Assembly (NCBI GenBank): GCA_001600055.1
Contig: BCIV01000001.1
Span: 62,001 to 126,000, forward strand
Reading direction: 5' to 3'
Source of the DNA: Filobasidium wieringae
Lineage: Eukaryota; Basidiomycota; Tremellomycetes; Filobasidiales; Filobasidiaceae
DNA: 64,000 nt
A model generated the notes under the pieces. That model ran no database searches. It was not told the origin of the DNA and was given only the letters and a program-made list of their open reading frames with translations. Below are positions 23,740 through 34,900 of the stretch, in pieces. Positions within the stretch are counted from its first letter, which is position 1. Every line of letters begins with the position of its first letter. A program made the position numbers and the translations under genes.

Positions 23740-24184
23740 CTACTGTAGCTACAATATAGCTGCCTGATCTCGCGTACTTAGGCATTTGGTCACGTTTTTT
23801 CACCTTCGTCGCTATCTCTACCAGCTGCCAGGCTACCAGCTCCGTCATTCTGGTCATACGGAGAAGCTGATCTATCCTTCCATCACTTTTAGGGCAAGGA
23901 GAACGGCCGTCTGGTCGAGGACGAGATTTTGCAGCCTGGACGACTTCAACGGTTTCTGAACGGTAATTAGCACCGATATCGACACACGTGGGGCACATCA
24001 GTAGTGTTCTTGAGGATTTCTGTGTCAATTTGACAGGTTTCTCAATATCAAAAATTGCACTAGCAATGGTGCAGCGTGCGTTCGAGTCCTCGCCTTCCCA
24101 GCCTCCGCAGTATTGGCCTCCATTACATGATACTTTGGCCGGAGTCGAATATCTTAACCAGATATATCTGGTTAAAGTAATCAT
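23740..24184 (-). CDS. Hypothetical protein, low support
   Basis: A minus-strand frame of up to 162 residues has a protein-like stretch (IEKPVKLTQKSSRTLLMCPT, RIDQLLRMTRMTELVAWQLV). It contains several cysteines near the start (CNGGQYCGGW; LMCPTC). Its 3' end overlaps the end of the thioredoxin-like gene in antisense, so the last 35 residues are doubtful. A GTGAAA donor after EIATK could shorten it. The family is not recognised; it may be a chance frame. Confidence 0.25.
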
Positions 24185-24303
24185 ATGGAAATGATGGACA
24201 TAAGCATTGTGCTATCCTCATGTTTGATGTAGTATTGCCGTTATGTCTTTCGCTAGACTGGGGCATCGGACTTCCGGTTCTATGGTCCTACAGGCCTACG
24301 AGT

Positions 24304-24342
24304 AGTCTACGGCGGTCTCCAAAAAAGAGACCGCCGTAGACT
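24304..24342. repeat. Perfect 16-bp inverted repeat (hairpin)
   Basis: Arms 24304-24319 (AGTCTACGGCGGTCTC) and 24327-24342 are exact reverse complements separated by CAAAAAA. The right arm runs into TTTT, so in RNA this would be a GC-rich stem with an A-rich loop followed by U residues. It is about 430 bp upstream of MSH3 and outside any supported gene. Confidence 0.9.
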
Positions 24343-24772
24343 TTTCGCTCGCCGTAGCCGTGATCGAGTCCTGCAACTATCCAACTAGTCGCCTAGTCGT
24401 TTCACTCGAGAACCGCAAGTGCAAGTCGATTGGCCATAGGCTCATAGGACTGCAGCATGTGAAGCCGGTGCATATAGACCCAGCCTATGACTCCGAGAAC
24501 AGAATTAGATGTGCCCCAATTCCAAGCCAATCAGCTCCGCAGGTCACTCGTGTATAGACATTATTATTATTACACACAGAACAGAAGTAAATCGATGACG
24601 TGTCGCGAGCGTCGACGCCACACCTGCCTTGACAACTACCTTCGATAGCTTTGATATCATGGTCCTTCACGCAGCTCGTCGGTTCCGATTGCATTCTAGA
24701 GGCACTGGGCTGTTCGCTGCGGATAGTGCTTAAGATCCGGCGCAGATTTTAGAGCGATCCTCGGAGGAAGTT

Positions 24773-27700
24773 ATGCCGCCTAAGAACCCCGGGCGCGATA
24801 CTGCTCAGTTCGTCTTTCACTGTCTATTTGCTGCAAGTCTTCGTCCTTTAAAAACTCCTCATGACGTTCTCATAGGCCACCCATATCAAACTTCTTCAAG
24901 AAAGCTTCTCAGCCTTCAAACCAAAGCTCATCAACGTCGTTAAGTTCAGGTTTGAACTCGTCCTACAAGGATGAGATAGATATCATCGAAAGCGCTCGTC
25001 CTAAGAAGAAACGCAGGACCGAAACCTCACCTGGCGAAATTATCGATCTGGAGACACATAGCGATGAAGACATATCTCAAACGTCTACCCGAACAAAAGT
25101 CCAGCCCACCGCTTCTAATTCGACGTCCTCATTGACTTTGGCGGATAACGTTAAACAGCGAGCAGAAGCTATCGACATTGCCTCGAATCCTGCAAGATCT
25201 CAAAGTCAAAGATGCACTGCCCCTGGTATCACGGTCGATGCGAACGCCAAACCGATACCTAGAGCTGACGTATCAAGACCCAGTTCCTCTAGTCGAATCA
25301 ATATCTTTCGCGCATCCAAGTCAAGCGGGAATGAGCAGCTGGCATCAGCGGAACAAAAGAAGCGGCACGAGTTGTGGCAGTCAAAGCTCTCCCAGGGGAT
25401 GATAATCCCTCGTAGGAACAGTCTTCCTTTGGATCAAGCGGCAGGTATGGAGAATGACCAGGATGTCGGTCTAGATGAGATGGAGGATCGGGACGAAGAG
25501 GTCCATGGGAATGCTAAGGAAAGGAAAGCAGAGACAGTAAAGACAGTCAAGGGAAAGAAAAAAGAGGAAGTCGGGCCTAGTGGAATGGCTTATACCCCAC
25601 TTGAGAAACAAGTATGTTTTCCGTAATCGCACGCGTCCTTACACGTGCACTGATCCTCGACTTACAGTTTATGCAGATCAAAGGAGAAAACCCGGACGTT
25701 CTTCTTCTAACTGAAGGTACGTCAATTATCTTTTCAACCATGAATTATGTATGCTAAGCGGAACAGCGCTTCCGCGCCCCCAGTTGGATACAAGTTCAAA
25801 TTCCTTGGTGACGATGCCAAGATCGCCTCGAAAGAACTTGGGATTGCCTGGTGAGTAATAGCGATACACGGCAGGCCTCGCAACCCCTCGCTGATCACAT
25901 ATTGACCGTGGAGAGCAGTTTTCCTTCAAGAAACTTCTATAGTGCTTCCATCCCGGTACATCGACTGCCTATTCATGTGAAAAAGTAAGTTCGCACGCCC
26001 GCGAATTGGGAGTAATTGCGTAAGAATTTGGCCAAATATTTGGCCAAATTTTTACGTAACAAATATTGCATAATCAATTCGCGGATCCGCGTGACTGGGA
26101 TACTCATCAGAATGCTGATGCTACAAAAAAGATTGATCGCCAGAGGTTACAAGGTTGGGGTGGTCAGGCAGACTGAAACGGCTGCGCTCAAAGCAGTGGG
26201 CGATAATCGGAACAAGCCTTTTGAGAGAAGATTGACTTCGCTATACACCGCCGCAACGTAAGCCTTGATGCTGAAAGCATATTTTTCGAACATGCTAGTC
26301 TCTATATCAACGATACTCCCTATCCTTTGGCAGATATGTCGACGATTCATCCCTCGAGGAAGACGACCTTCTAACCGATCCTTCTCGACTCACGAACACG
26401 TTTTTGTGTCTCACGGAGACATGTGCTGGTGTGCAGAGCCAAGATGTTCGAATTTCGTTGGTCGGGGTGACGATCGGAACGGGTGATGTTGTCTACGACG
26501 ACTTCACGGATACGCTCTTGAGAAATGAACTCGAGGTTAGTCTTCCTTGTTGCTCGGTGACCTTGGCAAAGGACGCTGATGCTGGTATCTGTTTCGGTAG
26601 ACCAGGCTGGCTCATCTTTCCCCCACCGAAATTCTCTTGCCCGATGATAAATTGAGTAAAGCGACCGAGAAGACTGTCGGAAGCTGGACAAAGAAAGCAG
26701 AGTGAGCATCGTGTTTTGCCTGATCGACAACCAATACCGATAAATTCATATGTTGAATCAGAAACACCACGACTACGGGCACTCGTCTAGAGAGATTTGC
26801 CTTTCCGATTAGCCGGGAAAAGGCGATGAAAGCCATAGGGAAATACCATCAACTCCGTCAACAACAACGCCAAGTGGACGCATCCAACGACCCGATCGAC
26901 ATATCGTCTGATGGCGAGACCGAGCAGCCCGAGTTGTTGTCCGTAACGCAGTTGAAGCGACTTCCATCTGGAATCGTGTAAGTCTCGGGTCTTCGTGTCG
27001 TTTGAAAAATCTCACGTTGCTAATCCTCCCATGATAAACCGTTTAGGTTATGTATTGCCGCTGTTATGAAACATCTCGAGCGTAAGTCTAATCACCGGTT
27101 AATACCTTCCGAACTATGACGCGGTGTTTAACGGTTTTGTATCCCTTGAAAGGGTTCGGCCTTGAGGATGCGTTGCTCCACCTGGAGGCGTTCAGGAAAT
27201 TAGCCACTCAAACATCGATGCTATTATCTGCAAATACCCTGGCCAACTTGGAGATCTATCGGAATCAAACCGATCAAGGATTGAAGGGCAGTCTATTGTG
27301 GCTGATGGATCAGACACGAACGAAAATGGGTAAAAGGCTGCTAAGAGATTGGATTGGTAGACCTCTAGTCGATAGACGACTACTTGAAGAGCGGTTAGAC
27401 GCTGTTACGGAGCTGAAAGACTCCTCCAGTCTCACTTTGGACAAGCTGAGAAGTTTACTGAAAGGTGCCATTCCAGACCTGAGCAGAGGGCTGAGCCGGA
27501 TTCAGTATGGCCGGGTAAGGGCAGATCCTGTTCATCTCATTGACAAGCTAACCCGAACAATCTGTAGGCAACTCCAAGCGAGGTAGCCACGATTCTGTTG
27601 GCGTTTCAACGGTTAGCGAGCGAATTCGAGCCCGAATTGCCTACCGGCACGCCAAGCAGCTCGCTCCTGACTAGAATCGCGAAATCGTTTCCACGTATCA

Positions 27701-29831
27701 AAGCCATCATCGACATGCTACTGAATCAGATCGATATCCGGAAAGCAAGATCAGACAGACCTGAAGACATGTTTCGTGACACAAGCAGGTTCCCAGCCAT
27801 AGGGAGCGCGCGAAGCGTAGGTATCGTTGTCCATCTAATACAAACAACGACGATGCGCTGACAAATATCAAAGTCGATCGCTGAGGCAGAGATCGCTCTC
27901 GACAAACACCTCAAAGATATCAGGAAAGAAACCAAGATGGGAACCCTGCAATACATTACGGTCGCAGGTATAGAGGTATCATCCGTGCCTTGCTTCGCCC
28001 CTTCTTGTCTATCCTGTGGCCGCTTACATAGTTATCAATCTAGCATCTGATCGAACTGAAACTGAAGGTTGCTGTGCCTGACAATTGGGTAAAGGTTTCG
28101 GCCACAAAGACGGCTGCTCGGTACCATACGCCGTTCGTGGTCTCTAGGCAAGTAATCTGCCCATCCTCGACAGTGCATGCTTCTAAAGCTCGTCTACTAG
28201 AGCGAAGGAGCTGGAGCGCGGCAAGGAAAGTCTCATGATGGCCGGAAAGCGGGCTTTCCTAGAGTGGCAGGAGGAGATCTCCCGACATTGCGAAGCATTA
28301 CGGGAGGCCACCTTGTCCATTGCTACATTCGATTGCCTATCGTCTCTCGCTAAAGTAGCGATCGGCTCTGGGACTGACTATTGCCGCCCTAACTTCGTGG
28401 AGGGAAGCACGCTTGATCTTGAAGGTGCCCGACATCCAATGGTATGTCGAAAAACAACCCGCTTAACCATCTTTTGCTGACTGATACGCTCGTATTCAGT
28501 CGGAGTTACTGATCGACAGTTACGTTGCAAATGATGTCAAATTTTCTGAAAGTACATCGCGATTGATGATTCTAACAGGTCCCAACATGGCTGGTGGGTA
28601 GTGTTCTCGAAATTACTCATTTGTAAGGTGACGAATTTATGCACTTTTCATGACAGGCAAAACTAGCTTTACACGTGCCGTTGCCTTGTGCTTAGTTATG
28701 GCTCAAGTAGGATCATACACGCCTTGCGCAAAAGCCGTACTTAGTATTCACGATGCAATCTGGACGTAAGTGCGGTATTCTGAAGGCGTTCTGCTTCGGT
28801 TCGCTCATCGGTCCAACGTACAGCCGCATGGGCGGTTAGTGCCCCTCTAGTATAGCCTTTCTGTCCGCGCTTATATCCGCGTTGCCTACGATAGCATCGG
28901 ACGATCTCGCTCGCAATCGCTCGACGTGAGTACAAGGTCAAGGATGTGTATAAAAACGAGGGTGACGACAATTATTAAAATCGGATAGGTTCATGGTCGA
29001 GCTTAAAGAAACATCTGATATATTATCTGGTGCCACCTCTAAATCATTTGTGGTCCTAGATGAACTCGGTCGAGGTGAGTTTACGCAGCTTGGTTATCGT
29101 ATCGGACGCGATTAAGGTACCTTTCCAACAGGAACTTCGACTGCAGACGGGACAGCCATTGCTTGGGCAGTTCTTGGTAGGACTTGTCACACGTCCTGTC
29201 TTTCGATTATACGCTGAAAATCTACCATACCAGACTATTTGGCTAGAAAACGATGCAATACTAGTGAGCTCGTTGCTCTCGTCATTGAACTGACACTTAT
29301 GGGCTCTTACAATCAGTTTTCACAACGCACTTCCCGTCGTTAGCTCGGATTAAGGACCAGTATAACAGTAGGTCTACGACCGCATTTGGCGAGGGCCACA
29401 TCACGGTCTGACGCCACGTAATCATCTCAGAGCAAGTTTCCGTACAACATATGGGATTCACTGAACTTCGTGGAGACGGTAAGTGGGGGGCGCAGGGAAC
29501 GGACGAAGTTCCAGTTCTGACTTTGTCAGACCGACTACCTTCAACAGATGGATACCCGGAAATCGTCTTCCTCTACAAGTTGTTCCCCTCACTGTCACTC
29601 CGGTCATTTGGGACTTATGTGGGACGTCTGGCCGGTCTTGACGTCAAAATCTTGAGCGCAGCGGAGGAGAAGAGCGAGTGGATGAGGTTGCACAAGGGGA
29701 GGGAGAGTAGCGAACGGATTGGCTATCGAGTCGGTGAACAATGGTCGCGCCTTGGAGGACCGAGTCAAGATATATGGAAGGCGATCCAAGACCTTCTCGA
29801 ACAAGCGAAGAAAGGACCATGTCGACGGTAA
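24773..29831 (+). CDS. MSH3: DNA mismatch repair protein Msh3
   Basis: Msh3 is the MutS homologue that pairs with Msh2 (MutSbeta) to bind insertion-deletion loops. Exon 1 (24773-24807) joins 24876 onward to give [19 protein letters not shown], containing a perfect PCNA-binding PIP box, QPPISNFF. A disordered linker with KKKRR follows. The mismatch-binding domain reads [40 protein letters not shown] and [20 protein letters not shown], the Msh3 form of domain I. The lever and clamp contain [20 protein letters not shown]. The ATPase has Walker A GPNMAGKTS split by an intron, [18 protein letters not shown], Walker [21 protein letters not shown] and [11 protein letters not shown]. It ends with [15 protein letters not shown] and a helical tail; stop 29829-29831. 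The gene has many introns, including several tiny ATPase exons (11, 31 and 30 nt). Msh3 rather than Msh6 is supported by the YTPLE..GYK..F.GDDA block. Confidence 0.93.
26000..26083. repeat. Imperfect palindrome within an MSH3 intron
   Basis: An 84-bp segment has outer arms CGCGAATTG (26000-26008) and CAATTCGCG (26075-26083). The core is a perfect 22-bp palindrome (26027-26048, TTTGGCCAAATATTTGGCC plus AAA), which extends to 26019-26056 with one mismatched pair. Outer and inner arms are offset by about 4 nt, so the fold has a small bulge. It lies inside an MSH3 intron of about 140 nt (about 25986-26129), longer than neighbouring ones, and is AT-rich. It resembles a miniature foldback element. 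Confidence 0.85.
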
Positions 29832-29879
29832 TCCGCTCATACATCGATAAGTACAACATTGTAATGAAATACTTTCAAT

Positions 29880-31199
29880 TTATACAATTCCCAAGAAGCA
29901 GCGCTTCAAGATGATAAGCTGAATCCTCAATCCCTCCATATTGTCATGTTCCGCATCTAAACAGATCGCCCCTATTTTGACATAGATTTCTGTCTTCTTG
30001 CGATAGAGTCTTTCCAACCTTTCTTTAATCTTGGATATGGCCGCTCGTCTCGGCAGGTTGTTCCTGATCTCCTGATCGACGGCGATCCATTCCGTCCCGG
30101 CAGGTTGTTCCTGATTGCCGTAATAAGCATAGAGGACGAACACCTGCCGCATGGTCTGCAATCCAATCACCCTCAAGCCGGCCATGAAGGGTGATCTGGA
30201 TGGCTTCGGGAGGTCATTCAGTGCATGACTCAGGAACAGCATGTTCTTTGGCAGAAACGTTCCACCTAAGCCGAAATCGGCAAGACAAGCTTTGACCTTG
30301 CTGCTGGTATCGATAAAGGGAGGTAGGGCCTGTCGAAGCTGAGGGAACTGATCGTCTCGGGATGAAACCTTGAGGTATTCCAGAACTCCCCTTAATCTCC
30401 GTGTAGAAACGTCAGCCCAGCTACCTGTTTCAGTATTGCACAGCCTCAAGGTTTCGAAGATTGCAAAGATCGTTGATTCCACCTTGTCGGCAAATTCTTT
30501 TCCCTTCAAATCACCCTCGGATCCGGAGGACAGTAACCGCTGAAACATGCTTGTCTGAGTCTGAAACAGGGAAAAGAACCTTCTGTTTGTGACAAAGGAA
30601 GCCACCAAGTTCGGTATTGACTGGGTTCCGGTGATCATCGCAGACACCGCCACGGGTGTGGCTACCAACGATCCAATAATGGCATCACCAACTGTCTCAT
30701 AAGCCAGTTTGGTGTTCTGCAAATAGATTTCGGCGAGTAGGGATGTGAGGATCTCATTTGAGACATCCGTATTCGTGATTCCTGCCGAATCGAGAATCGC
30801 TGGGACAATCATCCCCGTCCTTTCGTAGAATCCTACGTGAGATTGAATTGCGCCGGTACTGATCCTTCTAGAAGCTTCCAACCGCTGTGTTGGTTGGAAC
30901 ACCGTCCTTTGAAGGAAGGCAATTTGAGGAAATCTCCGCAAAACATCCAAAGGAAGCCTAGCCGAACAAACAATGTCTCGCTCGACAGGGATCTGCAGGC
31001 TACAAACAATGTCTCGCTCGACAGGGATCGGCAGGACCCGGTAGTAGAAAAGAAGAAGATGATCATCGGGGATCATCGGAGAAGGAGTCGGCAGTTGTGA
31101 GGAGGTGGCCAAGGATGGGATTGAGTCGTCCACAGTCGATGAGTCGTCTACAGAGGTCGATGAGTCGTCTACAGAGGTCGATGGAATTAAGTCGTCCAC
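29880..31199 (-). CDS. Intronless orphan protein, 439 aa
   Basis: This is one uninterrupted frame, unusual here where core genes of this size have many introns. I recognise no domain. The N-terminus is Asp/Ser-rich and repetitive (STSVDDSSTSVDDSSTVDDS) and encoded by 21-bp tandem units. Next comes a direct duplication of 12 residues (IPVERDIVCSLQ / IPVERDIVCSAR). The body is mostly helical with hydrophobic patches (AIIGSLVATPVAVSAMITG near residues 185-205), which could be a membrane-associated helix. The C-terminus contains a basic coiled-coil-like segment (ISKIKERLERLYRKKTEIYV). It converges on MSH3 with 48 bp between stops and lies 760 bp downstream of DOP1 on the same strand. Confidence 0.6.
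   Translation of the reverse strand: MDDLIPSTSVDDSSTSVDDSSTVDDSIPSLATSSQLPTPSPMIPDDHLLLFYYRVLPIPVERDIVCSLQIPVERDIVCSARLPLDVLRRFPQIAFLQRTVFQPTQRLEASRRISTGAIQSHVGFYERTGMIVPAILDSAGITNTDVSNEILTSLLAEIYLQNTKLAYETVGDAIIGSLVATPVAVSAMITGTQSIPNLVASFVTNRRFFSLFQTQTSMFQRLLSSGSEGDLKGKEFADKVESTIFAIFETLRLCNTETGSWADVSTRRLRGVLEYLKVSSRDDQFPQLRQALPPFIDTSSKVKACLADFGLGGTFLPKNMLFLSHALNDLPKPSRSPFMAGLRVIGLQTMRQVFVLYAYYGNQEQPAGTEWIAVDQEIRNNLPRRAAISKIKERLERLYRKKTEIYVKIGAICLDAEHDNMEGLRIQLIILKRCFLGIV
30968..31039 (-). repeat. 36-bp direct duplication within the 439-aa ORF
   Basis: Two near-identical 36-bp units, each containing CAATGTCTCGCTCGACAGGG on the plus strand (starting 30971 and 31007), encode the duplicated 12 residues IPVERDIVCS plus two. 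They keep the frame. Confidence 0.85.
31135..31182 (-). repeat. 21-bp tandem repeat in the 439-aa ORF N-terminus
   Basis: Units GTCGATGAGTCGTCTACAGAG at 31135 and 31156 are identical and a third partial unit starts at 31177. A diverged unit precedes them (about 31110-31134). They encode the S-T-S-V-D-D-S repeat; unit length is a multiple of three. Confidence 0.85.
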
Positions 31200-31962
31200 G
31201 ATTTCTAGATCAGAGGATGGGGGAACAGGTTCAAACGGTCAAAAAGACCGTGATATATATCGATTGATAGGGTAAACAGCTGCTGGAGAGTAGATCGGTT
31301 CCATTGTTGGGGCTGGGTTATTGTGGTTGTTCAAAGAGCGGTTTGGAATGATGTGGGCTGGTCGATTTGGACAAGGATGAGGGTGAAAATGACGATGAAT
31401 AATGACTTACGAAGGAGTCGGTCAGGATGATGCGTGTTTACGCGTAATCAGAACGGCCGATCGAGTGAGACTTTTGATCAATTGATCAAATTGATGACAC
31501 AGTCAATGATCTTTTTTCGTCGACATAACTGTTTCAATAGCATATCAGTGTGTAAGTCATTCCAACTCTCTTAACCCCCTTGCTACAGGTCTAGCTGGTG
31601 TGCGCAGGCGGCTGGCACGACAAATAGGGGTTAATCTGCCGTTTGTCATTGAACTAAACCTACGAATCAAGACATCCCACACGACGATATATCAGTTGTC
31701 GAAGTTTCCTACAGTGGTACCTCACTCAGGTAGGTGACACATTAAATGATGCAATGATCTCCGGATGCTGCTTAGATCCAGCCGACACGGGCAGAAATCG
31801 TCATAAAAGGATCAAAAGCCCTTCTTCGTATAGCTGGCACTCTCAATACAGAAGTACATCGCTTCGAGCGAAGCAACAATGTCTCTCCATTGGACACTCC
31901 GAAGATATCTGTTATTTATCGTCTATTGCCGCTCCCTCATAATTATCGTCGAAAGTACCCTT
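31200..31962. other. Intergenic between the 439-aa ORF and DOP1
   Basis: These 760 bp show no supported gene. An AT-rich stretch (TGATATATATCGATTGATAGGG, about 31250-31271) could be the core promoter of the 439-aa gene. GCCGTTTGT at about 31639 matches 9 bp of the conserved 34-bp block seen at 2994-3027, but the flanks differ. Confidence 0.4.
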
Positions 31963-34900
31963 CTAGAACACCTCGAGCTCCAGATATTCTTCCAAAAACT
32001 CGTAGTCTACATCCTGCTGTTCCCCTGTGACCGATCCATTACGTCCACTCACGCTCCTGAGGTATGGGTATAGCTCGCGAACCGACTGGATTTCCCTAAT
32101 TCTGGCCAGAAGGGGCCGTCGTTTCGTCGACAGGAGACCAGCTTCAACTTCTTCCGATGGTATTTCCTATACGTCTCGCAAGGTCAAGGTATAGCAGGCT
32201 AACAAGATGCAGAATGACACTCACCACGTCTGGATAATTCTGGACTATTGCGTTTGCGAATGCTTCAAGTGACGCTGTCGACTCGTGTTCCGCATTCTCT
32301 GCGTAGGCATCGTGCGAGTCCGAAACAAACAGCCATTGATAACTACGTCAGCAAATACGTTCAGCCATCCACAACCTTACTCATAACGGTACTTAAATTA
32401 GGCTTACATTTGAAATTCCTCGATCTGTAAGGTCGTAACAAGGTCCAGCAATTTACACATTGACAGGCATCGCTTTAAGGAGGGAGAATCAGCTCCTGGA
32501 AGACTTGCTAGGGTCTCATCAAAACCGCGCATCTGAAGGAGGGAGTTCTTGTGAACCTTGAGACTGAAATGGATCAGACCACTCAACTCACAAGCTCAGC
32601 CGCGATGATCGGTAGGATCCCGGTTATATGAGGGCCACTGAAGCGACATAGTATCACTTGCAAGGAGAGGTATACCTTTTCAAGAAAGCTATATTGAGTA
32701 TCTCGATGTACAGGATTTCAATATAGAGTATGAACGCGTTTGCTTACTTCACTCATGATGATAGGAATCGAGGCAGAAGTTTTCAAGATTTCAACCAGCT
32801 TCGCTTGTATATTCGGCAGCTGTGCGAGATGGGTGTTTTTTGGGGACACGAATAGGCTTAGGGATATCCGTCTGATAATGGATGCCCGTTGGAGAGCATC
32901 CTGATCTTTGGTGACGAAAAGATTGGCTGCGGAAGTAGTCGATACGGCTCGATCTATTCCAAAGGAAGATCATCAACGCTCATATTTGCAATCAGATACG
33001 ACATCACACCCACCCAGTAGTTCATGTAGCTTTTCCTTGTCGCTAAGTAGGAAGCCCCTCAAGATGTTTGACCAAACAGGTCGCTGCTCCGGTCTGATCG
33101 AAGAGAGATTGCCCTCCAAAAAGACGTCGTTAACGTAAGGTTTCCAGTATCTCGATCCTTGAGGGAAATGAGAAAACCGAAAGAGCAGCTGCAAGGTCGT
33201 GTCATCATTCACTATCGAGCCTCTAAAAAATAAAAATAAACAGCGATCATCAGCATGAGGCAGTCTAGGCATTCGAGGTCAGTGCATTTACCTGGTTCGA
33301 GTTTTAAGGAGAGGCATCAGCGTATTTGTACCGATGATGGAGATGAGCTGTGTGAGTCGATCTTCTTCCAGAACTACCTCGCGGACATGTTCTAGGACGT
33401 CATCAATTAAGAAGCTTGCAAACTTAGGTATAGGATCGTGAGCGACCGCGTCTGTCTGTTACGCAATCGGACAAGTCTACTTACAGGTTCGGATAGAGCC
33501 TTCTCTGACTCAAGGTTCGGGCCTTGTGATCCTGTGTCTTTTAGGCGGGGGCTGCTCTTGTATCCTGTCGACACTAGTGAAGTCGCCGAATCTAACAAAC
33601 GAATCAAATTGTCCTGTGATTATACGACGATATCTAAACGTTCACCCAAAGCAGTCCTTAGGATCGCAATTCAACTCACCAGCGCTTCGCGCTTCAGTTT
33701 TCGATCATTGAACGCCGAGGTGGACGAGATCGACCGGAGAAGCTTAAAGTAAACCCTACTCAAAGAAGGTGACTTAGCGTAGGGTTACCGGCTTGTCCCG
33801 TCGAACATACCTTGCGAGCTTAGGTACATAGAGCCTTTTGATATCAACCAAGGTAGAGTTGATCGCTGCTCGCACTACACTAAGAATAGCAGGGAGAATA
33901 TCGATCGCCACTGGCGCTTCAACCTGGGTGATATATGCTAGTAGAACCACTAAAAGGTTCGAAGGCGAACTGGAACACACAAAAATCAGCAGAACCCCAA
34001 ATTTCGACAAAACCAATGCAGCTGACCAGAGAGTTGATCGCGTCCTGTGTCGATTGGGTTCGACAAAGACCGGGAGCAAGATGTCGGAGAGTATTTGTAC
34101 AAGCTCATGAGCACTAGTAGTGATTCCATCCAAAACGGTAAATAAAACAGTACCACTGATCTATAATACTGGCTGATTCAGCTTCTCAGAGGTGGATCAA
34201 TGCGGCAAGTGGAACTAACGGGCTTCTCCGCATTGTCGACAGCTGCTTCGATTATGCACTCTAAAGTCTCGGTAGATCGCCATTTATATAACCGAGAAAG
34301 ACTTGCTTTCGCTGCGTTGATGATGGTGGTCGGCTGAGGATCTTGAATGCCATGAAGCGATACGTAAGCTTGCAACGAGGCATCGACTACCGCTTGCAGT
34401 GCATCCCAGATATCTCTGACCGTCTGCGAGTTCCAGTTCAGCATCGCTCCATCTCCCGATGACACTTCGACTTACGGATTGAGTTGAGGAAGGATTATTT
34501 GTAACGTCTCCTGTCAATACCGTCGATACATAACCGAATAATCCTGCCGGTTCGTTGGTTGTAGCGGTGTTGGTTCCGTATGGAGCTGTCCCATCCAAAC
34601 AGGTGTTGCAAAGTATCGTCACCGCGGTTTGCAACATATACGAGACATCCGAGTGGTCCATATGCGGGTCGGCAATCTCCCGCAGTCGGCCAGCCAATTG
34701 TTTGCAGAGGGCAAGAGCTACCGGCAATAGCGTCTTATCGGCAAGCGCGGGGAGTCGGGCTGAAATTGCGGAGATGAAATCCAGCCATTCGGAGACAATC
34801 GGTTGGTTTGTATCGGTACTTATGCCAAGTAATATGGTTTCCAGGAGGAAGGCTTTATTCCAATTGACGTCCAGCATACCCTTCTCGCCTAAACTTGAGG

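Noticed and set aside
29451..29831. Stand-alone 126-residue ORF
   Set aside because: It is the last exon of MSH3 (HMGFTELRG onward), joined in phase to upstream ATPase exons.
31630..31650. Partial match (GCCGTTTGT) to the 34-bp block upstream of the 439-residue ORF
   Set aside because: Only 9 bp match exactly and flanks diverge, so it is expected by chance in this much sequence.
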